Assembly (NCBI GenBank): GCA_002293525.1
Contig: DBDJ01000051.1
Location: 1-19,743 of the forward strand
DNA length: 19,743 nucleotides
DNA from: Lachnospiraceae bacterium UBA935
GTDB taxonomy: Bacteria > Bacillota > Clostridia > Lachnospirales > Lachnospiraceae
Direction of reading: 5' to 3'
Both the position numbers and the translations under genes were made by a program. A model generated the notes under the pieces. It ran no database searches, was not told where the DNA came from, and was given only the letters and a program-made list of their open reading frames with translations. Positions 6,690 to 13,794 of the stretch are shown here, piece after piece. Each line of letters opens with the position of its first letter. Positions within the stretch are counted from its first letter, which is position 1.

Positions 6690-7521
6690 AGTATTGGAAG
6701 AAGAATACCGGCAACTGGCTGAAAGCGATATTCCTGATCTGTGGAACCGGATTGAAGCCGGATTAAATACTCAGTCCATTGAAGCAGCTCCCGATTCCCG
6801 GTCAAGTGAAACCGTGAACCGTAACGATCCCGCCCGTAGGAACCGTAGCGATGTTAGTCCCGCGCAGAGAAACCGGGTTATGCCCCGCCGTTCCCTCCGC
6901 AAATATGCCGGAATCGTTGCCGCCTGCATATGTGCTGCCATAATTATCCCGGCGGCGCTTAACCGCGGCAAGATAAACGAGATGTCGATGATGCCGGACG
7001 CAGAAGCACCAGCCGCGGAAGCTGAGATGGCAGAAGCACCAGCCGCGGAAGCTGAGATGGCGGAAGCAGCCGCAGAAGATTCGTCCACGGGAGGATCCGC
7101 ACCGGAATCCCAGTTGCCGCAAGTTGGCACCGGCGATTCATCAAGGGAAATAATCGCTGATGAAAAGTCTGACGCAGTTATGCCGGAAGCAGACAGTCAA
7201 ACTGACGGAATGGAAAGTAATGAGTATCGGACATCAGAAGATCAAAAAGACTACAGCGGATTGCTGACTGACGGGCAGACGGTCAAGGGGGTAAGCCTTA
7301 CCGTCACTGCCTGGGAAATTGACGGGACGGTCACCGTTTATTACGCCGTTATCCAAGAGGACCCCAATAAGCTGTTTGAGAAGGGCGATACAATATCTTT
7401 TATTAAAAATTCAGCAGTGGTAAATGACATCAGCGTCGGAGAATACTACCAAGTCACTCTGCGTTATAGTGAGGAGGCTTCCTATTTTGAAGCTGATGTG
7501 GTAAAGCACTATAAACCTTGA
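6682..7521 (+). CDS. transmembrane anti-sigma factor
   Basis: Encodes 279 residues. The ATG overlaps the sigma gene end, and the AAGGAGGTG ribosome binding site lies inside that gene. The cytoplasmic N-terminus includes SDIPDLWNRIEAGL, a short helix common in clostridial anti-sigma proteins; a basic stretch with RRSLRK leads into one membrane helix (about residues 75-93). Outside, there is a low-complexity Ala/Glu linker (about 106-133) with exact repeats, an acidic region, and a compact C-terminal domain (about 190-278: VKGVSLTVTAWEIDGTVTVY and following strands), which is the likely sensor or structural part. No zinc-binding HxxxCxxC motif is visible, so it is not a classic ZAS protein. Its role is presumably to hold the ECF factor inactive at the membrane until an envelope signal arrives. 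Confidence 0.8.
   Translation: MSKVLEEEYRQLAESDIPDLWNRIEAGLNTQSIEAAPDSRSSETVNRNDPARRNRSDVSPAQRNRVMPRRSLRKYAGIVAACICAAIIIPAALNRGKINEMSMMPDAEAPAAEAEMAEAPAAEAEMAEAAAEDSSTGGSAPESQLPQVGTGDSSREIIADEKSDAVMPEADSQTDGMESNEYRTSEDQKDYSGLLTDGQTVKGVSLTVTAWEIDGTVTVYYAVIQEDPNKLFEKGDTISFIKNSAVVNDISVGEYYQVTLRYSEEASYFEADVVKHYKP
7000..7059 (+). repeat. exact 30-bp tandem duplication in the anti-sigma gene
   Basis: The unit 7000-7029 is repeated exactly at 7030-7059, with a shorter diverged third part after it. It codes for the Ala/Glu-rich AEAPAAEAEM repeat in the extracytoplasmic linker. Exact identity suggests a recent in-frame duplication. Confidence 0.85.
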
Positions 7522-7675
7522 TTATTTAGTAAAATATTTTCCCCCAAAATCTCGCAAAATTTTTATTATCCCCATAAATTGATACCATACCGTTCGTATC
7601 TTTGATAACTTATAAATTTTAAGAATAACTATCCAAATGTATTTTTAAAATTGTACGAATTTATGGGAGGATATC

Positions 7676-9463
7676 ATGAAAAAAGAAATCACAAAAACAA
7701 AAATCATTACGAAAAAAATCATGGCGTGGCTTATATTTAGCACGATCGTGACCGGAGGACTTTCTGCCTGCGGCAATAAAGACGATAACTCTGCTGCCCA
7801 GACTGAGGTTCCGGCAGGAGAAACGCCGGTCACGGCCCCGGAATATGCTTATCCCGATAGTCAGGAAAGCCCCCAAATCAATTTTGAAAGCGCATCCGAG
7901 CTGCCGCAAGCAGAAAGCGGCAATGCCTATTATGATATGGCACCAAGCGCGGAACAGAATGTAGCCCAAGATTCCGAAAGAAGCGAAGCATATTACGACA
8001 GCTATCTGGGTTCTATATATGACTATGACACCGGTGTCATTGATCCAGGGAGCGAAGAGTACAGCGACATCAGCGAAACCGGTTTTGCCTCCGTTGCCCG
8101 GCAGCCCCTCTCAACCTTTTCCGCGGACGTGGATACCGCTTCCTACAGCAATCTCCGCCGGATGATCAACGGCGGCTGCGGAATCGGCGATTTCCCGGAA
8201 GACTCGGTAAGAATCGAAGAAATGCTTAACTATTTTTCCTATAACTACAACATGCCCAAGAGAAATGAGCCCTTCGGCGTGACAACGGAAATCTCCGCCT
8301 GCCCCTGGAACCCGGAAACCGAACTGCTGATGATCGGCCTGAAAACTCAGGATATTGATTATAGCAAGGCGCCGGCCTCCAATCTGGTTTTCTTGCTGGA
8401 CGTATCCGGCTCCATGGCAGAACCTGACAAGCTGCCCCTGCTGCAGAAGTCCTTTTCTATGCTGACCGAGAACCTTACCGGCAAGGACCGTGTCTCCATC
8501 GTAACCTACGCCGGCAGCGACGACATCGTGCTGGAAGGGGTGAAGGGCAATAATACCCAAACCATCAAAGAAGCCCTGAATAACCTGGACGCCGGCGGCA
8601 GCACCAACGGCAGCGCCGGTATCATAACTGCTTATGAACTGGCGGAGACTTATTTTATCAAAGGCGGCAACAACCGGGTCATCTTAGCCACCGACGGCGA
8701 CCTGAACGTCGGCCTGACCACCGAATCAGAACTGGAAGAACTGATCAGCCGGAAAAAAGAAAGCGGCGTATTCTTATCCGTCCTAGGCTTCGGCACGGGC
8801 AACATCAAAGATAATAAAATGGAAACCCTAGCCGACAAGGGAAACGGCAACTATGCTTATATTGATTCGGAACGGGAAAGCAGCAAGGTTCTGGTTCAGG
8901 AAATGGGCGCTACCCTCCTCACCATATGTAAGGACGTCAAACTCCAGGTAGAATTTAATCCTGCCGTAGTGAAAGAATACCGTCTCATCGGCTACGAAAA
9001 CCGCCGGATGGCGGCAGAAGATTTCAAAGATGATACCAAGGATGCTGGGGAAATCGGCGCCGGCCACAGCGTGACGGCGCTATATGAAATCAAACTGACA
9101 GAGCCATTAACCGGAATCGCCACCAGTGAACTCAAATACGCCGAAAACCATCCCACATCCGATGCCAGCCCGGCACGCAGCAAAGAATGGCTGACCATCG
9201 GCATACGCTTCAAAAAACCGTCCGCAGATACTGCCAGCCAGCTGGACTATCCGGTAGATTATCGCAGTTACAGCCCGGATCCGAGTTCAGACTGGGAATT
9301 TGCCGCCGCAGTGGCCGAATTCGGTCTGCTGGCTTCTCAAAGCAGCAATAAAGGGGAAGCTTCCCTAGATCATGTCCGTTCCCTGCTGAAAGAAATGCCC
9401 TTGTATGACGAATACCGGGCAGAATTCTATGAGCTGGTGATCCAGGCTGATAGAAATGACTAG
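7676..9463 (+). CDS. VWA-domain lipoprotein (YfbK-like), copy 1
   Basis: Encodes 595 residues; GGGAGG lies 5 bases before the ATG. A basic start and hydrophobic helix end in the lipobox Leu29-Ser-Ala-Cys32, so the protein should be lipidated and displayed outside the membrane. An acidic, disordered linker (about 33-120) follows. Next come a VWF_A N-terminal region (SDISETGFASVA... to EEMLNYFSY), the von Willebrand A domain with its metal site Asp242-x-Ser244-x-Ser246 (DVSGSM) and ILATDGDLN, and a C-terminal region like that of E. coli YfbK (DUF3520). VWA domains bind partner proteins through a divalent metal; the partner is unknown. A paralogue follows directly. The position downstream of the sigma/anti-sigma pair, after a 154-base gap, suggests but does not prove membership in that regulon. 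Confidence 0.9.
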   Translation: MKKEITKTKIITKKIMAWLIFSTIVTGGLSACGNKDDNSAAQTEVPAGETPVTAPEYAYPDSQESPQINFESASELPQAESGNAYYDMAPSAEQNVAQDSERSEAYYDSYLGSIYDYDTGVIDPGSEEYSDISETGFASVARQPLSTFSADVDTASYSNLRRMINGGCGIGDFPEDSVRIEEMLNYFSYNYNMPKRNEPFGVTTEISACPWNPETELLMIGLKTQDIDYSKAPASNLVFLLDVSGSMAEPDKLPLLQKSFSMLTENLTGKDRVSIVTYAGSDDIVLEGVKGNNTQTIKEALNNLDAGGSTNGSAGIITAYELAETYFIKGGNNRVILATDGDLNVGLTTESELEELISRKKESGVFLSVLGFGTGNIKDNKMETLADKGNGNYAYIDSERESSKVLVQEMGATLLTICKDVKLQVEFNPAVVKEYRLIGYENRRMAAEDFKDDTKDAGEIGAGHSVTALYEIKLTEPLTGIATSELKYAENHPTSDASPARSKEWLTIGIRFKKPSADTASQLDYPVDYRSYSPDPSSDWEFAAAVAEFGLLASQSSNKGEASLDHVRSLLKEMPLYDEYRAEFYELVIQADRND

Positions 9464-9505
9464 CGATAATTTGAGTTATACAATTTGCGCCGCGCCATTT
9501 CCTGT

Positions 9506-9535
9506 TATAATAATTATTGTGATACAATTATTATA
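9506..9535. repeat. AT-rich inverted repeat between the two VWA genes
   Basis: TATAATAATT (9506-9515) and AATTATTATA (9526-9535) are perfect complements around 10 bases, within a 186-base gap that is very AT-rich. There is no T run, so it is not a typical terminator. It may be a regulator site or only AT-rich chance. Confidence 0.4.
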
Positions 9536-9585
9536 TTAATTGCCATAATTATTAATATATTATAATATTCTACTGGCTAAAATGG

Positions 9586-9606
9586 TGATATAATAGCTAT
9601 ATAGCT
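9586..9606 (+). promoter_or_regulatory. extended -10 promoter with palindrome for VWA copy 2
   Basis: TGATATAAT (TG at 9586, TATAAT 9589-9594) is an extended -10 box 56 bases before the second VWA gene. The -35 region is weak. Directly after it comes the perfect 12-base palindrome AGCTATATAGCT (9595-9606), covering the expected start point, where an operator could lie. Confidence 0.45.
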
Positions 9607-9649
9607 CTTATGTTGCTATAAAAATATTACTTTTTGGGAGGAAAGTTTT

Positions 9650-11263
9650 ATGAAAAGAAAGTTAGTGGCCTGCTATTTAGTAGGCGCGCTCTTAGCCGGA
9701 GGCCTTGCGGCCTGCGGTCCTAGAGAAGAAAGCGACAGTTACTATAGCACAGATACGGCGGAGTACGTGACCGTAGAGGAACCGGCAGATAGTTATCTGG
9801 ATTCCATCTACGACTATAGTTATGACAATGATGTCATTGATCCAGGGACCGAAGAGTATAGCGATATCAGCGAAACAGGTTTTGCCTCCGTTGCCCGGGA
9901 ACCGTTATCGACTTTTTCCGCCGATGTGGACACCGCTTCCTACAGCAATCTCCGCCGGATGATCAACGACGGCTACGGAATCGGCGATTTCCCGGAAGAC
10001 TCGGTAAGAATCGAAGAAATGCTTAATTATTTTACTTATGATTACAATATGCCCAAGAGCAATGAGCCCTTCGGCGTGACTACAGAGATCTCAGAATGTC
10101 CTTGGAACCCGGAAGCTGAGCTGCTGACGATCGGCCTGAAAACCGAAGACATTGATTTTGATATGGCGCCGGCCTCCAACCTGGTTTTTTTGCTGGATGT
10201 ATCCGGTTCCATGAACGATCCCGACAAACTGCCCCTGCTGCAGAAGTCCTTTTCCATGCTGGCCGAGAACCTTACCAGCAAGGATGTCGTGTCCATCGTA
10301 ACCTATGCCGGCAGTGACGAAATCGTGCTGGACGGGGCGAGGGGCAATCAGACCAAAGTCATCATCGATGCCCTTAATTACCTGAGGGCTGGCGGCAGCA
10401 CCCACGGCAGTGCCGGAATCATCACCGCTTATGAACTGGCGGAGGAGAACTTTATCGAGGGCGGCAACAACCGGGTTATCTTAGCCACCGACGGCGACCT
10501 GAACGTCGGCCTGACCAGCGAATCAGAACTGGAAGAGCTGATCAGCCAGAAGAGAGAAAGCGGCGTATTCTTAACTGTCTTAGGCTTCGGCACCGGCAAC
10601 ATCAAGGATAATAAAATGGAAACCCTAGCCGACAAGGGAAACGGCAACTATGCTTATATCGATTCGGAACGGGAAAGCAGCAAAGTCATGGTCCGGGAAA
10701 TGGGTGCCACCCTCCTCACCGTATGCAAAGACGTCAAGCTCCAAGTGGAGTTTAATCCCGCCGTAGTGGCAGAATACCGTCTCGTCGGCTACGAAAACCG
10801 CCGGATGGCAGCGGAAGACTTTAAGGATGACACCAAGGATGCCGGGGAAATCGGCGCCGGCCACAGCGTGACGGCTTTATACGAAATCAAGCTGGCAGAG
10901 CCGCTAGAAGGAATCGCCACAAGTGACCTCAAATACGCCGAAAATCATGAAGAAACAGGGAGCAGCACGGCACACAGCGAAGAATGGCTGACCATTAGCA
11001 TCCGCTATAAAAAACCGTCCGAAGATACCGCCAGCCAGCTGGAATATCCGGTCGATTTTAGCAGTTACAGCCCGGATCCGAGTACGGACTGGAAATTTGC
11101 CGCCGCAGTGGCCGAATTCGGCATGCTGGTTTCGCAAAGCGACTATCAGGGAGAGGCCTCCCTCGACCATGTCCGTTCCCAGCTGAATGAAATGCCCCTG
11201 AATGACGAATACCGGGAAGAATTTTACGAGCTAGTAGTTCAGACAGATAATAACAGCCGATAA
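9650..11263 (+). CDS. VWA-domain lipoprotein (YfbK-like), copy 2
   Basis: Encodes 537 residues with GGGAGG 8 bases upstream. The signal peptide ends in lipobox Leu19-Ala-Ala-Cys22. After a shorter acidic linker (about 23-60), the remaining roughly 475 residues run collinear with copy 1 with few differences: VWF_A N-terminal region, VWA domain with Asp183-x-Ser-x-Ser (DVSGSM), ILATDGDLN and a YfbK-type C-terminus. DNA identity is also high over long stretches, so this is a tandem duplication. The N-terminal linker is where the copies differ most: it is about 60 residues shorter here, and the lipobox is different. It probably has its own promoter (see the extended -10 upstream). The two proteins may bind different partners or replace each other. 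Confidence 0.9.
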   Translation: MKRKLVACYLVGALLAGGLAACGPREESDSYYSTDTAEYVTVEEPADSYLDSIYDYSYDNDVIDPGTEEYSDISETGFASVAREPLSTFSADVDTASYSNLRRMINDGYGIGDFPEDSVRIEEMLNYFTYDYNMPKSNEPFGVTTEISECPWNPEAELLTIGLKTEDIDFDMAPASNLVFLLDVSGSMNDPDKLPLLQKSFSMLAENLTSKDVVSIVTYAGSDEIVLDGARGNQTKVIIDALNYLRAGGSTHGSAGIITAYELAEENFIEGGNNRVILATDGDLNVGLTSESELEELISQKRESGVFLTVLGFGTGNIKDNKMETLADKGNGNYAYIDSERESSKVMVREMGATLLTVCKDVKLQVEFNPAVVAEYRLVGYENRRMAAEDFKDDTKDAGEIGAGHSVTALYEIKLAEPLEGIATSDLKYAENHEETGSSTAHSEEWLTISIRYKKPSEDTASQLEYPVDFSSYSPDPSTDWKFAAAVAEFGMLVSQSDYQGEASLDHVRSQLNEMPLNDEYREEFYELVVQTDNNSR

Positions 11264-11312
11264 AAAGGTTTTTGGTCCGCATGCACGGACTGGAACGAGA
11301 CCATATTTCCTA

Positions 11313-11341
11313 TTGTGATGGATGACAATTTCTGCTATAAT
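11313..11341 (+). promoter_or_regulatory. sigma-A promoter of pfp
   Basis: TTGTGA (11313-11318), 17-base spacer, TATAAT (11336-11341), 34 bases before the chosen start. Because the -10 box lies after the in-frame ATG at 11322, that ATG cannot be the start for this transcript. Confidence 0.7.
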
Positions 11342-11375
11342 CGTTTTGGATAAACATACGAAAAGGAGAAAAAGC

Positions 11376-12611
11376 ATGAAAGGAAATATTGTTATTGGAC
11401 AGTCCGGCGGACCTACCGCCGTAATTAATTCGTCGGTAGCGGGAGTTTATGCGGCCGCTAAGAAATTAGGCGTAAAGAAAATATATGGCATGGTTCATGG
11501 CATCCAAGGTTTTTTGCAGGATAATCTATGTGATCTGGATGAATATCTTGCCGATGAGGCCGGGCTTGAGCTGTTAAAGCGAACCCCTTCCGCATTTTTA
11601 GGCTCCTGCCGGTTCAAGATGCCGAAGATCGAGGGCCATGAGGCTACTTATGAAAAAGTATTTGAGATTATGGAAAAACATGACATCGAGTGCTTGTTCT
11701 ATGCCGGCGGCAATGATTCCATGGATACCGTAAAAATGCTTTCCGATTATGCGGCGGCTCACGGTAAGCCGCAGAGATTTATGGGAGTACCCAAGACCAT
11801 CGATAACGACCTGCCCATTACCGATCATTGCCCCGGCTACGGTTCGGCGGCCAAATATATCGCTACCAGCATGAAAGAGATTATCCGTGACAACGAATCT
11901 TTCGGCGTAGAAAAACCCACCATAACAATTGTAGAGATCATGGGAAGACATGCCGGCTGGCTGACGGCAGCCGCGGCTCTTTCCAAAGGTGAAGACTGTT
12001 CCGGGCCTGATGCGGTCTACATGCCGGAGGTCACTTTTGACATGGACAGATTTATGGAAAAGGTAAAACACCTGGCAGCTACCAAATCATCGGTAGTAAT
12101 CGCCGTATCGGAGGGAGTGGCGCTGGCCGACGGCCGTTTTGTATGTGAACTGGGCAATGCCTCTGACTTCGTGGATGCGTTCGGCCATAAGCAGCTGTCT
12201 GGCTGCGCCGCCACGCTGGCCAATAAAGTGGCGGCAGAGACCGGGCTTAAGACCCGGGCGATCGAGTTTTCTACCTTGCAGCGCGCCGCGACCCACTTAG
12301 CTTCCCTGACCGACATCAACGAAGCGTTCCAGGTAGGCTATGATGCCGTCATGGCCGCGGAAGAAGGTAAGACAGGCATGATGATCACGTTGAACCGCAA
12401 CGGCGACGATCCTTATCAGTGCGGGACAAGTGCCTATGACATCCATGCCATTGCCAATGTCGAAAGAGGCGTGCCGTCGGAATGGATTACCGAGGACGGC
12501 TGCGGCTTGACGGAAGAATATATCAAGTATGCTAGGCCGCTGATCATGGGCGAGCTGACACCGCTGTTTATCAACGGGATGCCACGCCATCTAGTCAGGA
12601 AAAAGGGCTAA
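11376..12611 (+). CDS. pfp: pyrophosphate-dependent 6-phosphofructokinase
   Basis: Encodes 411 residues from ATG at 11376, chosen because AAAAGGAG lies 7 bases upstream and the promoter overlaps any earlier start. It converts fructose 6-phosphate to fructose 1,6-bisphosphate using PPi, reversibly, in the cytoplasm. The family motifs are clear: IGQSGGPTAVINSS at the N-terminus, GGNDS (residues 111-115), PKTIDNDLPITDHCPGYGSA (from 139) with catalytic Asp143, and MGRHAGWLTAA. Two positions separate PPi from ATP enzymes. Asp114 (where ATP enzymes have Gly, GGDGS) and Lys140 (where ATP enzymes have Gly, PGTIDND) both point to PPi. Length fits the PPi-PFK group rather than the 320-residue bacterial ATP-PFK. 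Glycogen phosphorylase lies two genes downstream. Confidence 0.93.
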   Translation: MKGNIVIGQSGGPTAVINSSVAGVYAAAKKLGVKKIYGMVHGIQGFLQDNLCDLDEYLADEAGLELLKRTPSAFLGSCRFKMPKIEGHEATYEKVFEIMEKHDIECLFYAGGNDSMDTVKMLSDYAAAHGKPQRFMGVPKTIDNDLPITDHCPGYGSAAKYIATSMKEIIRDNESFGVEKPTITIVEIMGRHAGWLTAAAALSKGEDCSGPDAVYMPEVTFDMDRFMEKVKHLAATKSSVVIAVSEGVALADGRFVCELGNASDFVDAFGHKQLSGCAATLANKVAAETGLKTRAIEFSTLQRAATHLASLTDINEAFQVGYDAVMAAEEGKTGMMITLNRNGDDPYQCGTSAYDIHAIANVERGVPSEWITEDGCGLTEEYIKYARPLIMGELTPLFINGMPRHLVRKKG

Positions 12612-12646
12612 AGACTTAGGGACAAAGACTAAAGACTTAGAAACAA
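12609..12646 (+). repeat. 17-bp direct repeat at the end of pfp
   Basis: TAAAGACTTAGGGACAA (12609-12625, beginning with the pfp stop codon) recurs at 12630-12646 with two differences. Probably a small local duplication; no function is evident. Confidence 0.5.
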
Positions 12647-12708
12647 GACGGCTTGCTGGCCGTATGGATGATATACGCATAATGTAGGATTTTACGGAGG
12701 GGGTAAAC

Positions 12709-13596
12709 ATGGTATCACACATCATCGGTAATTATCTGCTCGGCCGCGGCCTGATTACCAAAGAACAGTTTGCTGAAATCTTAAAGAAAAAAAAGCGTGT
12801 AAGAGCAAAGTTAGGGCTGATAGCCGTTTCGGAAGGTATTTTATCATATGACGAGGTCAAATCCATTAATGTCGAGACTGATTCCGACCGGGCGTTTGCG
12901 GAGATTGCCGTTGAACGGGGCTATCTGACCGAGGGGCAGGTGAGCTCCTTGCTGAGGAAACAGGGCGATTCTTATATGTCATTTGCCCAGACCCTTGAGA
13001 ACCAGAAGCTGATGAACATCGTAGAACTGGAAGAATATCTGATGGACTTTCAGCAGAACAACGATCTTACCATCGCCGATCTGGAAGACCTGAAAAGCGA
13101 CGATGTAAACCGGATCCTGCCCATGTATTTTCCGGAGGAGGCGTCCCATTATATTGATGTGGCCTGCGTGGCTGTCCGTAACTTGATCCGTAATGTTGAT
13201 TCCCGGATATATCCCCTGAAAGCATTTATCACGGATCAATTTGAAGCATTGAACGGAACAATACAATTTGTTGAAGGCAAAACCGGTTTTTCCCTGGCTT
13301 TGGTAGGGAAGGACAAGGCGCTGGCGGCGGTCGCTTCCCGCTATATGCATGACCAGTATGAAGAAGTGGATGAAGAAGTGCTGGATGTGATCAGTGAAAT
13401 TATCAGCGATATCAGCAGCCAATACGCTTCCGCGCTCAGTCAGGAAGGGGCAGTCATGGATCTGCTCCCGCCCCGGAATTATCTCGCGATGAAAGAAATA
13501 AAAGTCGACGGGATGCTCGTGCTACCGCTGGTGGAAAGAGGCAGTATTTTTTATTTGCTGATCAACATGATGAATCTGGTTACGATAACTGAGTGA
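12709..13596 (+). CDS. CheX-like domain protein with N-terminal secretion-ATPase-N-like domain
   Basis: Encodes 295 residues with GGAGGGGG 5 bases before the ATG. The N-terminal part (about 1-115) contains repeated short helical units of the form LLGRGLITKEQFAEIL ... LGLIAVSEGILS ... ERGYLTEGQVSSLL, resembling the MshE/PilB N-terminal domain type, known in some proteins to bind cyclic-di-GMP; that likeness is by eye. The C-terminal part (about 145-290) follows the CheX/CheC/FliY phosphatase fold: EEVLDVISEIISDISSQYAS then LLPP, and a late V-L-P-L-V strand. In active CheX the helix has ExxN; here Glu230 is kept but the Asn is Ser233, so CheY-phosphatase activity is doubtful. No chemotaxis genes are nearby; it sits between pfp and glgP. 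Confidence 0.65.
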   Translation: MVSHIIGNYLLGRGLITKEQFAEILKKKKRVRAKLGLIAVSEGILSYDEVKSINVETDSDRAFAEIAVERGYLTEGQVSSLLRKQGDSYMSFAQTLENQKLMNIVELEEYLMDFQQNNDLTIADLEDLKSDDVNRILPMYFPEEASHYIDVACVAVRNLIRNVDSRIYPLKAFITDQFEALNGTIQFVEGKTGFSLALVGKDKALAAVASRYMHDQYEEVDEEVLDVISEIISDISSQYASALSQEGAVMDLLPPRNYLAMKEIKVDGMLVLPLVERGSIFYLLINMMNLVTITE

Positions 13597-13713
13597 GGCC
13601 CGGATCCAGATATTTAAAGGGATAACCGGACTTAGATACAGCATCAATTTACCATTTTATAGGACATTAATACACCATTCATACAACATAAATACAACAT
13701 AAGCACAACAGAT

Positions 13714-13742
13714 AAAAGGGTGATAGACAATATCACTCTTTT
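13714..13742 (+). terminator. rho-independent terminator after the CheX-like gene
   Basis: AAAAGGGTGAT and ATCACTCTTTT form an 11-bp stem (one G-T pair) with a 7-base loop; the 3' arm ends in TTTT. It lies 117 bases after the stop and before the glgP start, so glgP probably has a separate promoter or limited readthrough. No clear promoter was seen in the short gap. Confidence 0.6.
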
Positions 13743-13794
13743 GTTATATGATGAGATGAATAGAAGCAGGCGGAAAAACTGAAAGGGGTGAAAG

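Noticed and set aside
6771..7130. Long minus-strand frames opposite the anti-sigma gene
   Set aside because: They are Ala/Ser-rich reflections of the Ala/Glu repeats on the coding strand and have no ribosome binding sites.
8111..8560. 149-codon minus-strand frame, with a similar one at 10091-10405
   Set aside because: Both lie antisense to the same part of the two VWA genes. Their similarity follows from the coding-strand duplication.
11322..11375. Upstream ATG giving an 18-residue N-terminal extension of pfp
   Set aside because: The -10 box lies downstream of this ATG, there is no ribosome binding site, and the family start matches MKGNIVIGQSGGP at 11376.
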